DNA from: Modicisalibacter muralis
GTDB lineage: Bacteria > Pseudomonadota > Gammaproteobacteria > Pseudomonadales > Halomonadaceae
Reading direction: 5' to 3'
DNA length: 64,000 nucleotides
NCBI RefSeq assembly: GCF_900102945.1
Contig: NZ_FNGI01000002.1
Coordinates: forward strand, 403,393-467,392
The position numbers and the translations under genes are program-made. The notes beneath the pieces were generated by a model that saw nothing but the letters and a program-made list of their open reading frames with translations, was not told the origin of the DNA and did not search any database. This document shows positions 1-9,012 of this stretch, in pieces. Each line of letters starts with the position of its first letter. Position 1 is the first letter of the stretch.

Positions 1-485
1 GCGCCGACGTGGGAGAGATCGCACATGATGCCGACGCGATTCATCTCGGCGACGATCTCGCGACCGAAGCCGGAGAGGCCGCCGTCGCGCTCGTAGCAGC
101 CGGTGCCGACCAGGTTCTGGGTGTTGTAGCAGAGCTGCACGATGCCCACGCCGAGCTGCTTGAAGACCTCGACGTAGCCGATCTGGTCCTCGAAGGCATG
201 GGCGTTCTGGAAACCGTAGATGATGCCGGTCTTGCCCTCTTCCTTGGCGCGGGTGATGTCCGCCGTGGTGCGCACCGGGCGCACCAGATCGCTGCACTCG
301 GCCATCAGCTTGTTCGAGGCGACGATGTTATTGACCGTGGCCTGGAAACCCTCCCACACCGATACCGTGCAGTTGGCCGCCGTCAGCTTGCCGCGTCGCA
401 TGTCCTCGAACAGCTCGCGGTTCCACTTGGCGATGATCAGGCCATCGATGACGATGGCATCGTTATGCAACTCGGCGGGATTCAT
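1..485 (-). CDS. Membrane dipeptidase-like protein (peptidase M19 family), 5' part only
   Basis: The N-terminal 161 residues are visible, starting MNPAELHNDAIVIDG; the rest lies outside the window to the left. The resemblance is to the M19 (renal dipeptidase) TIM-barrel family, specifically the branch that pseudomonads carry next to the dimethylglycine demethylase genes (PA5396-like). The stretch GLIIAKWNRELF sits where classical M19 enzymes have an HxD metal-binding motif, so one metal ligand pair seems absent, as far as I recall is also true for that branch. Peptidase activity is therefore not certain. If the association holds, its role would lie in betaine/dimethylglycine catabolism, which would agree with gbdR and the formaldehyde genes further right. 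Confidence 0.75.
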   Translation of the reverse strand, partial: MNPAELHNDAIVIDGLIIAKWNRELFEDMRRGKLTAANCTVSVWEGFQATVNNIVASNKLMAECSDLVRPVRTTADITRAKEEGKTGIIYGFQNAHAFEDQIGYVEVFKQLGVGIVQLCYNTQNLVGTGCYERDGGLSGFGREIVAEMNRVGIMCDLSHVG

Positions 486-629
486 GATCGGCTCCAGGGT
501 TTGGCGTCATGCGGGCAGAATAGCCCCGGCCCCCTGTCGCCCGGCGCTTGGAAACGACGGTGAAAATTCCAAAAGCGTCATCGCTGTCGCGAATGCGACG
601 TCAGCCACAGCGACGGCGCGCAACGAAAA

Positions 630-656
630 TTGACAAATAGCCGTTCTTTTTATAGA
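630..656 (+). promoter_or_regulatory. Probable promoter of the XRE-azlCD operon
   Basis: A consensus -35 hexamer TTGACA lies at 630-635, and a -10-like TATAGA at 651-656 follows after 15 bp (shifted alternatives exist). The -10 region lies inside the first of two tandem palindromes at 643-674, so a repressor bound there would block RNA polymerase. Confidence 0.5.
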
Positions 657-674
657 ACGTTCTTTATAAAGAAC
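643..674. promoter_or_regulatory. Tandem 16-bp palindromic operator
   Basis: Two abutting 16-bp palindromes. The second (659-674) is perfect, GTTCTTTATAAAGAAC; the first (643-658) is GTTCTTTTTATAGAAC with matching outer arms. The array overlaps the -10 region and ends 20 bp before the regulator start codon. It is probably the autoregulatory binding site of the XRE-cupin protein encoded immediately downstream; this is inference from position and symmetry. Confidence 0.6.
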
Positions 675-693
675 ACTCTCGCAGGACCAAGCC

Positions 694-1221
694 ATGGACA
701 AACGCTCGCTAAAGACGCTGGGCAATCACCTGCAAGCCCTACGCCAGGCGCGCGGTTGGTCGTTATCGCAACTGGCGGCGCAGGCGGGGATCGCCAAATC
801 GAATCTGTCGCGCCTTGAGCAGGGCGACGGCAATCCCACGCTGGATACCTTGTGGCGTCTGGCGATGCAGCTCGCGGTGCCCTTCGGCACCCTGGTCGCA
901 CCGATTACCGCCACCCTCGGCGAGGATGGCGTCACCGTACAACTGATCGATCAGGGCAAGGACCGACCGGCAGTGGATGCCTACTGGATGCGTTGCGAAC
1001 CCCACACTCATCGCCGGGCGGAACCGCACTCGCCGGGCACCCGGGAGTTTCTCAACGTGGTCAGCGGCACGCTCACGGCCGGCCCCATAGAGGCGATGAG
1101 GCCGTTGGCCGCCGGGGATCGCTTCGATTTCCCTGCGGATCGGCCGCACGCCTATCGCACCGAGACCGAGACCGCGACCTTCTTGTTGACCATCGTCTAT
1201 ACCGGGAGCGACGCCGGATGA
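694..1221 (+). CDS. XRE family transcriptional regulator with C-terminal cupin domain
   Basis: A 175-residue protein with an N-terminal helix-turn-helix of the XRE type (about residues 8-62, with the LAAQAGIAKSNLSRLEQG helix pair) and a C-terminal cupin-like beta-barrel (about 95-170, PHSPGTREFLNVVSGTL). Cupin regulators of this kind usually bind a small metabolite. The stop codon overlaps the azlC start by four bases (ATGA), so the regulator is the first gene of a three-gene operon and probably controls export of branched-chain or related amino acids. The tandem palindrome in its own promoter suggests autoregulation. The start is the first ATG after the operator. Confidence 0.9.
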   Translation: MDKRSLKTLGNHLQALRQARGWSLSQLAAQAGIAKSNLSRLEQGDGNPTLDTLWRLAMQLAVPFGTLVAPITATLGEDGVTVQLIDQGKDRPAVDAYWMRCEPHTHRRAEPHSPGTREFLNVVSGTLTAGPIEAMRPLAAGDRFDFPADRPHAYRTETETATFLLTIVYTGSDAG

Positions 1222-1949
1222 GCAGCGAATCGATCCGTCATAACTCATCGGCCTGGCTGACCGGCCTGCGCGAAGCGATACCGCTGCTCGGTGGCTACGT
1301 ACCGGTGGCGATTTCCTTCGGTCTGGTTGCCACCCAAGCCGGATTCTCCACCTGGGAGATTGTCGCAATCTCGACACTGATCTACGCCGGGGCATCGCAA
1401 TTCCTGTTCGTCGGCATGGCTGCCGGCGGCGCGCCATTGTGGCTGACAGTCGCCATGACGCTACTGATCAACATACGCCATGTGGTCTATGCCCCCAATC
1501 TGGCGCCCTGGCTGACCGGCAGCCGCTGGTGGCCCTGGTTGATGCATGGCTTGACCGATCAGGTCTTTGCGCTGGCCCACACGCGATTGCCACGGATACC
1601 GGCGGCGCAACGCCTCGGCTGGTTCACCGGCGCCGCCGTGTTGGCTTGGTCGAGCTGGGTGGGTGGCAGCCTGCTCGGAGCCGTTGCCGGCGAGTGGTTG
1701 ACCCACCGCTGGCCACTACTCGGCGAAGTGATGCCGTTCGCGCTGCCTGCGCTGTTTCTGGCATTGCTGGCGCCCCGTTTCACGTCGTTTCGCTGGTCCC
1801 TGGCCCTGGGCGTCAGCATGGTCGCGGCACTGGCGTTGACGCTGAGCGGACTGACTAGCGTCAGTATTCCTCTGGCGGCGGCCTGCGGCGCTCTGTGTTT
1901 CTACGCGGTCAGGCACCGCCCGCGGATCGCCGGAGGAATAGGGTCATGA
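1218..1949 (+). CDS. azlC: AzlC family branched-chain amino acid exporter, large subunit
   Basis: A 243-residue polytopic membrane protein of the AzlC family. Family landmarks include LREAIPLLGGYVPVAISFG near residue 20 and YAGASQFLFVGM near residue 60. AzlC pairs with a small AzlD protein to export branched-chain amino acids and analogues across the inner membrane. The ATG at 1218 overlaps the stop of the XRE gene, and its TGA overlaps the azlD ATG, so the three genes are translationally coupled. A longer in-frame extension upstream is antisense-like read-through of the regulator gene and was discarded. Confidence 0.93.
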   Translation: MSSESIRHNSSAWLTGLREAIPLLGGYVPVAISFGLVATQAGFSTWEIVAISTLIYAGASQFLFVGMAAGGAPLWLTVAMTLLINIRHVVYAPNLAPWLTGSRWWPWLMHGLTDQVFALAHTRLPRIPAAQRLGWFTGAAVLAWSSWVGGSLLGAVAGEWLTHRWPLLGEVMPFALPALFLALLAPRFTSFRWSLALGVSMVAALALTLSGLTSVSIPLAAACGALCFYAVRHRPRIAGGIGS

Positions 1950-2293
1950 ATGCAGGGATGTGGTTGGCGGTGATGAGCGTCGCATTGGGCACCCTGGCCA
2001 TGCGGGCGCTGCCGCTGGTGTGGATGCGACGCCGGCTACGCCGCTTTGGCGATGAACCTGGGCTCGATGCCATGCCGCCCTGGCTCGGCGTGTTGGGCCC
2101 GTTGATGATCGCTGCCCTACTTGGTGTATCGCTGGCGCCGCAACGCCAGGATCTCGTCGGCTGGCTGGCGACGCTGGTCGGTGTCGCCGCCACGCTGATC
2201 GTATGGCGGCGCACCCGCGCCCTGGGCTGGCCGGTGGTGGCCGGCGTTATTGCCTTCGGCTTGGTGGTGATCGTGGCGAGGTTGTGGGGGTAA
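1946..2293 (+). CDS. azlD: AzlD family branched-chain amino acid exporter, small subunit
   Basis: A 115-residue hydrophobic protein with about four membrane segments and the basic stretch RALPLVWMRRRLRRFG near residue 24, typical of AzlD. It is the partner of AzlC in the inner-membrane exporter. The ATG at 1946 overlaps the azlC stop codon (ATGA), which decides the start over the longer open frame beginning at 1895. It ends the operon; no obvious terminator hairpin follows, and the minus-strand gguC begins its 3' end about 60 bp downstream. Confidence 0.92.
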   Translation: MNAGMWLAVMSVALGTLAMRALPLVWMRRRLRRFGDEPGLDAMPPWLGVLGPLMIAALLGVSLAPQRQDLVGWLATLVGVAATLIVWRRTRALGWPVVAGVIAFGLVVIVARLWG

Positions 2294-2355
2294 GTGTCGT
2301 ACACTCGGGTGGCGGCGTTGACCTCATTGCGGGTCACCCCTTGAATGCTAGTCGT

Positions 2356-3346
2356 CTAGATTTCTCGCACGACGGGAGGCTCCTGCTCCAGCGTAGCCAA
2401 GGAATTGCGCAGTGCCGGCCCGAAGCCACCGGCTTCGATCTCGAAGACGTCGCCCTGCTGGGTACGCACATCGTCACTGAAACTCAGGGTCGCGGTACCG
2501 AAGAAATGCACGTGGATATCTCCCGGCCGTCGAAACTGCGCATATTTGAAGTGATGGGCTTCAAGGTTGGCGATGCTATGGCACATGTTGACCTCGCCGG
2601 ATAGAAACGGCTTTTCCCACAACACGGCATCATTACGGCGAATGCGCGATACGCCACGCACGTCATCGAGGAGTGCGCCAAGACACAGCGCGGGACCAAA
2701 GGCGCAGGCGCGCAGCTTCGAATGGGCAAGATACAGATAATTCTCGCGCTCGGTGACATGATCGGAAAACTCATTACCCAGCACGAACCCCAGTCGGCAT
2801 GGCACGCCTCGATCGTCGATCACGTAAATGCCGGCGATCTCGGGTTCCTCGCCGCCATCCAGCGCGTAACTCGGCATGTTCAGCGTAGCCCCCGGCGCGG
2901 CGACGATGCCGCCATCGCCCTTGTAGAACCATTCCGGCTGTACGCCGATCACACCGGACGCCGGCTTGCCGCCTTCCAGCCCCTTGCGAAACATCTTCAT
3001 CGAATCGGTCAGCGTCTCGGCGTCATTGAGCCGACGGTGCATTCTGTCACGCCCTTCGGCGCTGCCCAGATGCGTCAAGCCAGTGCCCGTGACCAGCAAA
3101 TGCGCGGGATCGGGGTGATCGATAGGCGATAACAGTCGACCTTGCTCGGCCAGCGTCGTGACATTCACCTTATCGGTGCCGGGCCAATCAGCAACCAGTT
3201 CATGCAGCGTCACACCACGCTCGATGGCACCGAGCGCCAGCTTGTAGACGCTATCGATCTCCTCGAGGATGCGTCCTTGTTCCGGCCCCCTCTATCGCGA
3301 TGACTTGGCGCCTGGCGGCATCGTCGATAGTTTGAAAGAGTTGCAT
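2356..3346 (-). pseudogene. GguC/AraD1-type FAH superfamily protein, frameshifted
   Basis: The C-terminal frame (from 3213 down) encodes a fumarylacetoacetate-hydrolase-fold protein of the GguC/AraD1 family, which accompanies sugar ABC transporters and sugar-acid dehydratases. The true N-terminus, MQLFQTIDDAARRQVIAIE from an ATG at 3346-3344, lies in another frame. Removing one C from the run of five at 3286-3290 joins the frames into GPEQGRILEEIDSVYKLAL and gives 329 residues, the usual family length. As written, only a GTG at 3213 could start a 285-residue protein lacking the N-terminal domain. The cause may be a real mutation or a homopolymer sequencing error. The likely substrate is a 2-keto-3-deoxy sugar acid or its oxidised derivative; the exact reaction is unsettled. 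It is the last gene of the araFGH operon, 39 bp after the dehydratase. Confidence 0.78.
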
Positions 3347-3385
3347 GGCAATGCTCCCGATAACCAAATTGAATCACTCTCGCGC

Positions 3386-5131
3386 TCAATGCGAGTGGGC
3401 AGGAACGTCGGCGCCGCGGCGACCGACCAGAAAATCGAAATCGCAGCCTTCATCGGCCTGTAGCACGTGCTGGATATAAAGCTGACGATACCCCCCATCG
3501 CTGGCCAGGGTACGCGAGGCGGCGGTGGGATCGTGTTCTGCCAGTCGCGCCGCGAGTTTCGCGTCGCTGATATCCAGGTGCAGTTTGCCAACGTCGCAGT
3601 CGAGTTCGATCCAGTCGCCATCGCGCACCGCTGCCAGTGGCCCACCGGCGGCGGCCTCCGGCGCCACGTGCAGCACCACGGTGCCGTAGGCGGTGCCACT
3701 CATGCGCGCATCGGAGATCCTGACCATGTCGGTGACGCCCTGCTCGAGCAGCTTGGCGGGCAAGCCCATGTTGCCGACCTCGGCCATGCCGGGGTAACCC
3801 TTGGGCCCGCAGTTGCGCATCACCAGCACGCTGTTGGCATCGACATCGAGCTCGGGATCGTTGATGCGCGTCTTGTAATGATCGAAATTGTCGAATACCA
3901 CCGCACGGCCACGGTGTTTCATCAATTCTGGGCTGGCCGCCGATGGCTTGAGCACCGCGCCACGAGGGGCAAGATTTCCACGTAGCACGGATATGCCGCC
4001 GTCATCGCACAAGGGATTGTCGAGCGGACGTATCACCGCATCGTTGTAAAGCGGCGCATCGGCGACATTCTTCCATAGCGTTTTACCGTTGACGGTCAAC
4101 GCCTCGCGATGCGGCAACCGCTCGGCCTCGCCAAGGCGCCGCAGCACCGCCGGCAGTCCACCCGCGTAATAGAACTCCTCCATCAGGAAGCGCCCGGAAG
4201 GCTGCAGATCGACGATGGTTGGCGTGCCACGCCCGATGCGCGTCCAGTCATCGAGTTGCAGATCGACACCGATACGCCCGGCAATGGCCTTGAGATGCAC
4301 CACGGCATTGGTCGAACCGCCAATCGCGGCATTCACACGTATGGCGTTTTCGAATGCCTCGCGGGTCAGTACCTTCGACAGGATCAAGCCTTCGTGGACC
4401 ATCTCGACGATGCGATTGCCGGATAGATGCGCCAGCACATAGCGACGCGAATCGACCGCCGGAATCGCCGCGTTGTGCGGTAGCGAGGTGCCCAGCGCCT
4501 CGGCCATGCAGGCCATCGTCGACGCGGTACCCATGGTGTTGCAGCTGCCAGCGGAGCGCGACATGCCGGCCTCCGCCGCCATGAAGTCATGCATCGAGAT
4601 TCGCCCAGCCTTGACCTGTTCGGAGAGCTTCCAGACCACGGTACCCGACCCGATATCCTTGCCCTGATGCTTGCCGTTGAGCATCGGCCCACCGCTGACC
4701 ACGATGGTCGGCAAATCGCAGCTCGCCGCTCCCATCAGCAGTGCCGGTGTGGTCTTGTCGCAGCCCACCAGCAACACCACCGCATCCACCGGATTGCCGC
4801 GCAGCGACTCTTCGACATCCATGCTCGCCAGGTTACGAGTGAACATCGCGGTGGGCCGCAGGTTGGATTCGCCGTTGGAGAACACCGGAAACTCCACCGG
4901 GAAGCCACCGGCTTCGATCACGCCCTGCTTGACGTGATCGGCGACCTTGCGGAAATGCGCGTTGCAGGGTGTCAACTCCGACCAGGTATTGCAGATACCG
5001 ATGACCGGCCTGCCCTGAAATGCGTGGTCGGGAAACCCCTGATTCTTCATCCAACTGCGGTACATGAAGCCATTCTTGTCGGCACTGCCAAACCACTCGG
5101 CGGAGCGCAGCGGGCGTTTGTTATCGGACAT
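3386..5131 (-). CDS. L-arabinonate dehydratase-like enzyme (IlvD/Edd family)
   Basis: 581 residues, full length for the sugar-acid branch of the IlvD/Edd dehydratases. Cys56, Cys124 (VGCDKTTPA) and Cys197 (SAGSCNTMG) are placed as the [2Fe-2S] cluster ligands of this family. These enzymes remove water from aldonic acids: L-arabinonate would give 2-keto-3-deoxy-L-arabonate, and D-galactonate or D-fuconate are sometimes also accepted. The neighbouring AraF-like transporter and Gfo/Idh dehydrogenase favour arabinonate. The gene starts 12 bp after araH and is followed by the gguC-type gene, so it belongs to the same transcription unit. Confidence 0.88.
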   Translation of the reverse strand: MSDNKRPLRSAEWFGSADKNGFMYRSWMKNQGFPDHAFQGRPVIGICNTWSELTPCNAHFRKVADHVKQGVIEAGGFPVEFPVFSNGESNLRPTAMFTRNLASMDVEESLRGNPVDAVVLLVGCDKTTPALLMGAASCDLPTIVVSGGPMLNGKHQGKDIGSGTVVWKLSEQVKAGRISMHDFMAAEAGMSRSAGSCNTMGTASTMACMAEALGTSLPHNAAIPAVDSRRYVLAHLSGNRIVEMVHEGLILSKVLTREAFENAIRVNAAIGGSTNAVVHLKAIAGRIGVDLQLDDWTRIGRGTPTIVDLQPSGRFLMEEFYYAGGLPAVLRRLGEAERLPHREALTVNGKTLWKNVADAPLYNDAVIRPLDNPLCDDGGISVLRGNLAPRGAVLKPSAASPELMKHRGRAVVFDNFDHYKTRINDPELDVDANSVLVMRNCGPKGYPGMAEVGNMGLPAKLLEQGVTDMVRISDARMSGTAYGTVVLHVAPEAAAGGPLAAVRDGDWIELDCDVGKLHLDISDAKLAARLAEHDPTAASRTLASDGGYRQLYIQHVLQADEGCDFDFLVGRRGADVPAHSH

Positions 5132-5143
5132 CGGATATGGCTC

Positions 5144-6160
5144 CTAGGCGCGCGTGCGACGGGTCTGCTTCCAACGGTCGAACATCACCGCCAGCAGCAG
5201 GATCGCGCCGCGCACCAGGTATTGATAGAAAGTCGGCACATTGAGCAGGCCCATGGCGTTCTGCACGCAACCCATGATCAGCACACCGACCAGCACGCCG
5301 GTGATCGACGCCACCCCACCCGAGAGTGACACACCGCCCAGCACGCAAGCCGAGATCACCGCCAATTCCAGGCCCAGAGAGGTATTCGGATCGCCCAACC
5401 CCATGCGCGATGTGAGCAATACCCCGGCAATACCGGCAATCATGCCCTGCAGGGCGAATACGGTAATCTTGAGGCGGCGCACGTTGACCCCAGCAAGGCT
5501 CGCCGCCTCGGCATTACCACCGGTGGCCAGCACGTTGCGCCCAAAGGCGGTGAGATTGAGCAACACACCGAAAATCACGAAGCAGGCGATCATGGTCCAC
5601 ACCGGCAGCGTCAAGCCGAGAAAGGAAGCACTGCCCAGTTGGAAGAAGCCGGGTACGGTGATCATCACCGCATCACCGCCGGAAGTGATATAGGCCAGGC
5701 CGCGCACGAATTCCATGGCCGCCAGGGTGGCGATCAGCGAATTGACGCCAAAGCGCGCCACCACGAAACCGTTGAAGGCGCCCACCGCTCCACCGGCGGC
5801 GATCCCTGCCAGCACACCTATGGCCACGCTACCCGAGGTCGACGTTATCACCGCCGCGACGACCCCGGCGAAGGCTACGATCGAGGCCACTGAAAGGTCA
5901 ACCTCACCCAGCGCCAATACCAGCATCATGGTGGTGGCGATGGTACCGATCAGCGTTACCGAGAGCAGCAGGCCGACGATATTGCGACCGGTCAGAAAGT
6001 CGGGCACCAATACCGATAGGCCAATGAACAGCAGAATGAACACGGCAATCAGGCCCGAGGTATCGAGCAGGGTGCGTAGCGCCTTGGGTAGTCCCAGGCG
6101 TCCATTCGCCGCGCCGAAATCCGGCTCGGATTGAGCCTTGGCGAGTTTGTCGATAGACAT
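5144..6160 (-). CDS. araH: L-arabinose-type sugar ABC transporter permease
   Basis: 338 residues with about ten hydrophobic segments and the signature of the BPD_transp_2 (RbsC/AraH/XylH) permease family: LALGEVDLSVASIVAF near residue 80 and LGGVSLSGGVASITGVLVG near residue 275. It forms the membrane channel of a high-affinity CUT2 sugar importer with AraG and AraF. It begins 23 bp after araG and stops 12 bp before the dehydratase. Substrate assignment to arabinose rests on the AraF homologue; D-galactose or D-fucose are alternatives, as in ChvE-GguAB systems. Confidence 0.9.
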   Translation of the reverse strand: MSIDKLAKAQSEPDFGAANGRLGLPKALRTLLDTSGLIAVFILLFIGLSVLVPDFLTGRNIVGLLLSVTLIGTIATTMMLVLALGEVDLSVASIVAFAGVVAAVITSTSGSVAIGVLAGIAAGGAVGAFNGFVVARFGVNSLIATLAAMEFVRGLAYITSGGDAVMITVPGFFQLGSASFLGLTLPVWTMIACFVIFGVLLNLTAFGRNVLATGGNAEAASLAGVNVRRLKITVFALQGMIAGIAGVLLTSRMGLGDPNTSLGLELAVISACVLGGVSLSGGVASITGVLVGVLIMGCVQNAMGLLNVPTFYQYLVRGAILLLAVMFDRWKQTRRTRA

Positions 6161-6183
6161 GACGTTTCTCTCTGTAAAAGCGT

Positions 6184-7677
6184 TCAGGCCGGCAATGCCA
6201 GGCCCAGCAAACGTTGGGGGGTAGCTTGCTCACGCGCCACGATGTCGACCAGTTCACCGTCACGCATCACGCCAATGCGGTCGCAAATCGAGCTGACCTC
6301 GGCCAGGTCGCTGGAGATCACCACCACGCACTTGCCTTGATCGGCCAGGTCGTAGAGCAACGAATAGATGTCGCGGCGCGCGCCGACATCGATGCCACGA
6401 GTCGGTTCGTCCATGACGAACACCTCGATCTCCTCGGCCAGCCAGCGCGCCACGATCACCTTCTGCTGATTGCCACCCGAGAGTGTGCCAATCCGCGCAC
6501 GCGGTCCCGGTGTCTTGATGCTCAGGCGACGGATGTAGTCATTAGCGTTGCGCGCTTCACGTGCGGAATGACGAAACAACTTCCAGCGTGTGAAGAAACG
6601 CCTGCAACTGATGTTGAGGTTATCGGCGACACTGGCCACCGCGAATATTCCCTGCGACTTTCGATCTTCCGGACACATGGCGATACCAGCGCGAATCGCT
6701 TCGCGAGGACTTTCGAAGCGGCGCGTTTCGCCCTCGAGACGCACGCTGCCCTCTTCAGCCTTTTCCACCCCACAGACCAAGCGCAGCAATTCGCTGCGTC
6801 CGGCGCCGACCAGACCGAATAGCCCAAACACCTCGCCACGACGAACCGCGAAGCTGGCTGGCACTTGCACACCAGGCCCCTTGAGCCCCTCGACCTCGAG
6901 CAGCGTCGCGCCATGCTCACGTGAGCGATAGCCGTAAACATCCTCGATCTGGCGTCCGACCATCTCGCTGACCAGAATGTCGTGATCGATGTTTTCCAGG
7001 CCAGGGTGGGTATGGATGTGTCGACCGTCGCGAAACACGGTGACCGCGTCGCACATCTCGAAGACCTCTTCCATGCGATGGGTGACATACAGCACTACCC
7101 GTCCCTCGTCGCGCAGGCGCTTGACGATGCGCTTGAGGTGCCGGATTTCCTGCACCGAAAGGCTGCTGGTGGGTTCATCGAAGGCGATAATGCGCGTGTC
7201 GCGCAGCAGCGCGCGGCCGATTTCGATCATCTGCTGCTGACCGATCGACAGATCGCGAACCTTGATAGCAGGATGAATGCCTTCCTCACCCAGGTCGCTG
7301 AGTACCTTGATGGCGCGCTCGCGCAGCACGCGACGGTCGATGAAACCGCATCGTTCGGGCAGTTGCCCAAGCAACAGGTTTTCGGCTACCGACAGGTTGG
7401 GCGACAGTGTCAGCTCCTGATAAATGATGGCGATACCCTGGCCCAGCGCCTCACGCTCGTTGGCGAATACGTGACGCTCGCCATCGATCCACAATGCCCC
7501 GGCAGCCACCTTGTTGACCCCGCTGAGCACCTTGAGCAGCGTCGATTTGCCGGCGCCGTTCTCGCCCATCAGGGCATGCACTTCACCGGCCTTGACGCCA
7601 AAGCTGACGTCATCGAGCGCACGCACGCCGGGGAACTCGACGGTGATGCCGTCGAAGCGAAGATAGGGTTCGGACAT
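6184..7677 (-). CDS. araG: L-arabinose-type sugar ABC transporter ATP-binding protein
   Basis: 497 residues containing two tandem ATPase domains, as in CUT2 sugar importers. Domain 1 has a Walker A at 38-46 (GENGAGKST), the signature LSIGQQQ at 143-149 and DEPT at 167-170. Domain 2 has the degenerate Walker [10 protein letters not shown] near 289 and the signature LSGGNQQK near 398, as is normal for the family. It energises sugar import at the cytoplasmic face of the AraH channel. It lies 78 bp after araF, the largest gap in the operon. Confidence 0.93.
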   Translation of the reverse strand: MSEPYLRFDGITVEFPGVRALDDVSFGVKAGEVHALMGENGAGKSTLLKVLSGVNKVAAGALWIDGERHVFANEREALGQGIAIIYQELTLSPNLSVAENLLLGQLPERCGFIDRRVLRERAIKVLSDLGEEGIHPAIKVRDLSIGQQQMIEIGRALLRDTRIIAFDEPTSSLSVQEIRHLKRIVKRLRDEGRVVLYVTHRMEEVFEMCDAVTVFRDGRHIHTHPGLENIDHDILVSEMVGRQIEDVYGYRSREHGATLLEVEGLKGPGVQVPASFAVRRGEVFGLFGLVGAGRSELLRLVCGVEKAEEGSVRLEGETRRFESPREAIRAGIAMCPEDRKSQGIFAVASVADNLNISCRRFFTRWKLFRHSAREARNANDYIRRLSIKTPGPRARIGTLSGGNQQKVIVARWLAEEIEVFVMDEPTRGIDVGARRDIYSLLYDLADQGKCVVVISSDLAEVSSICDRIGVMRDGELVDIVAREQATPQRLLGLALPA

Positions 7678-7755
7678 ACGGGAGACTCCCGATTAACGAC
7701 TGTCGAAGATACGTGCGCCCTTACCCGAGCCGGGCGCACGACTCATGAATCCGAC

Positions 7756-8748
7756 TTAAAGGCCCATTTCTTCACGAAGCTGACGCCAGTTATCGCGAGT
7801 CATCAGCTGACCGGTCGTTTCGGTATTGGCTGGTGGCTTCTCGCCCTCGGTAATCCATTGGTATAGATTCGATGCGCTCTGGTGGCCATGCATGGTCGAG
7901 CTGACCGCGACGGTGCCATGAAAGCCGGTAGGCTTCTCACGCTGGAACTCGGCGAAGGCCGCACCCGAGCCATTGATACCCACGCCAATCACCTGATCGG
8001 CCGACAAGCCGTACTGCTCGCTGGCACGCACACCGCCCAATACACTTTCTTCATTGAGTGCGTAAATCACCCAATGCTTGAACTCACCATGCTTGGAAAG
8101 CACCGGCGAGGCCGCCTTGAAGGCACTGCTGGTATCGGTATTCTGCTGCGGCGCATCGAAGATATTGGCCTTCTTGAAGCCGGCCTCGAGCAGCGCGTCG
8201 GTGGCGCCATCGGTGCGATCCTTGGCGGTGGGCAGCTCGTAGTTGGTGATACGCAGCGCAGCGACCTCCTCTGGGTTCCAGCCGCGCGCCTGCATTTCCT
8301 TGGCGATTGCTCTGCCGGCCTGCTGGCCGATCTTGTAACCGGACATGCCAAGATGCGGCACTTTTTCCATGGGCTCACCATCGGCACCCAGGAAGCGGTC
8401 ATCGACAGTCACCACTTTCATATCGTACTTTTCGGCGCGACGCATGATCGCCGGCCCCAGACGCACGTCGGGCGGACAAATGACGAAACCCTGCGCGCCT
8501 TGCGAATAAAGATTATCGATGGCACTCAGCACCTGCTGACCATCTTCCCCAGCCATCGACACCACCTCGAAGCCCTTTTCCTCACCTAGCTCGGTGGCCG
8601 CTCGTTGTTCGTTGATGAACCAGGCTTGCTCAGGCTTCTTGACGATAAAGCCGATCGTGACATCCTCGGCCGCCTGCGCCGCACCGAGCGATGACAAGGC
8701 AAGGCCAGCACCTAGCGCCAGACGTGTAAGGGTGGGGATGAATGACAT
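7756..8748 (-). CDS. araF: Arabinose ABC transporter periplasmic binding protein
   Basis: 330 residues with a cleavable signal peptide (about 1-26, ending AAQA) and a type I periplasmic binding protein fold. It aligns along its whole length with E. coli AraF as I remember that sequence: KKPEQAWF near residue 37, GAQGFVICPPD, YDMKVVTVDDRFL, NEESVLGGVRA and GIGINGSGAA. It captures the sugar in the periplasm and delivers it to AraGH. It is the first gene of the operon araF-araG-araH-dehydratase-gguC; the upstream region holds the shared regulatory box at 8827-8859. Confidence 0.93.
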   Translation of the reverse strand: MSFIPTLTRLALGAGLALSSLGAAQAAEDVTIGFIVKKPEQAWFINEQRAATELGEEKGFEVVSMAGEDGQQVLSAIDNLYSQGAQGFVICPPDVRLGPAIMRRAEKYDMKVVTVDDRFLGADGEPMEKVPHLGMSGYKIGQQAGRAIAKEMQARGWNPEEVAALRITNYELPTAKDRTDGATDALLEAGFKKANIFDAPQQNTDTSSAFKAASPVLSKHGEFKHWVIYALNEESVLGGVRASEQYGLSADQVIGVGINGSGAAFAEFQREKPTGFHGTVAVSSTMHGHQSASNLYQWITEGEKPPANTETTGQLMTRDNWRQLREEMGL

Positions 8749-8826
8749 TGGCGATCTCCTTTGTGCCGTGGGGCATCATTGTTGTTCGGTTGCCGCGTGG
8801 CGTGCTTACGCGGTTGACACAGGGTT

Positions 8827-8859
8827 ACGTTATGCAGGCAAGCAATAACCAGCAAATAC
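8827..8859 (-). promoter_or_regulatory. Conserved upstream box of the araF operon
   Basis: On the minus strand this reads GTATTTGCTGGTTATTG, ten bases, then TAACGT. The same arrangement, with 14 of 17 identical bases in the first part and TAATGT in the second, stands before galM at 10273-10305. The distances to the start codons are 79 and 70 bp. The box is probably the binding site of the LysR regulator at 10364; it may overlap the promoter. Confidence 0.5.
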
Positions 8860-8864
8860 CTATT

Positions 8865-8880
8865 TATCAAAATGTTGATA
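8865..8880. promoter_or_regulatory. Inverted repeat upstream of araF
   Basis: TATCAA-AATG-TTGATA, a symmetrical 16-bp element in the AT-rich stretch 8840-8910, five bases upstream of the shared box. A 12-bp perfect palindrome AATATCGATATT follows at 8889-8900. These could be further regulator contacts; no protein can be assigned from sequence alone. Confidence 0.35.
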
Positions 8881-9012
8881 CTTATTTTAATATCGATATT
8901 GAATGGATGCTGTAAACATGGGCCTGCATGAAACCGCTAGCTCGAAATGAATGCGACTAAAGTCGTCTCGTTATCCCGGCATATTGCCAATCGATAAACA
9001 GGCGAGGCATCT

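Noticed and set aside
852-1217. Long N-terminal extension of AzlC
   Set aside because: The segment overlaps the XRE regulator in another frame, has an Arg/Gly-rich shadow composition, and the ATGA overlap at 1218 gives a normal AzlC start.
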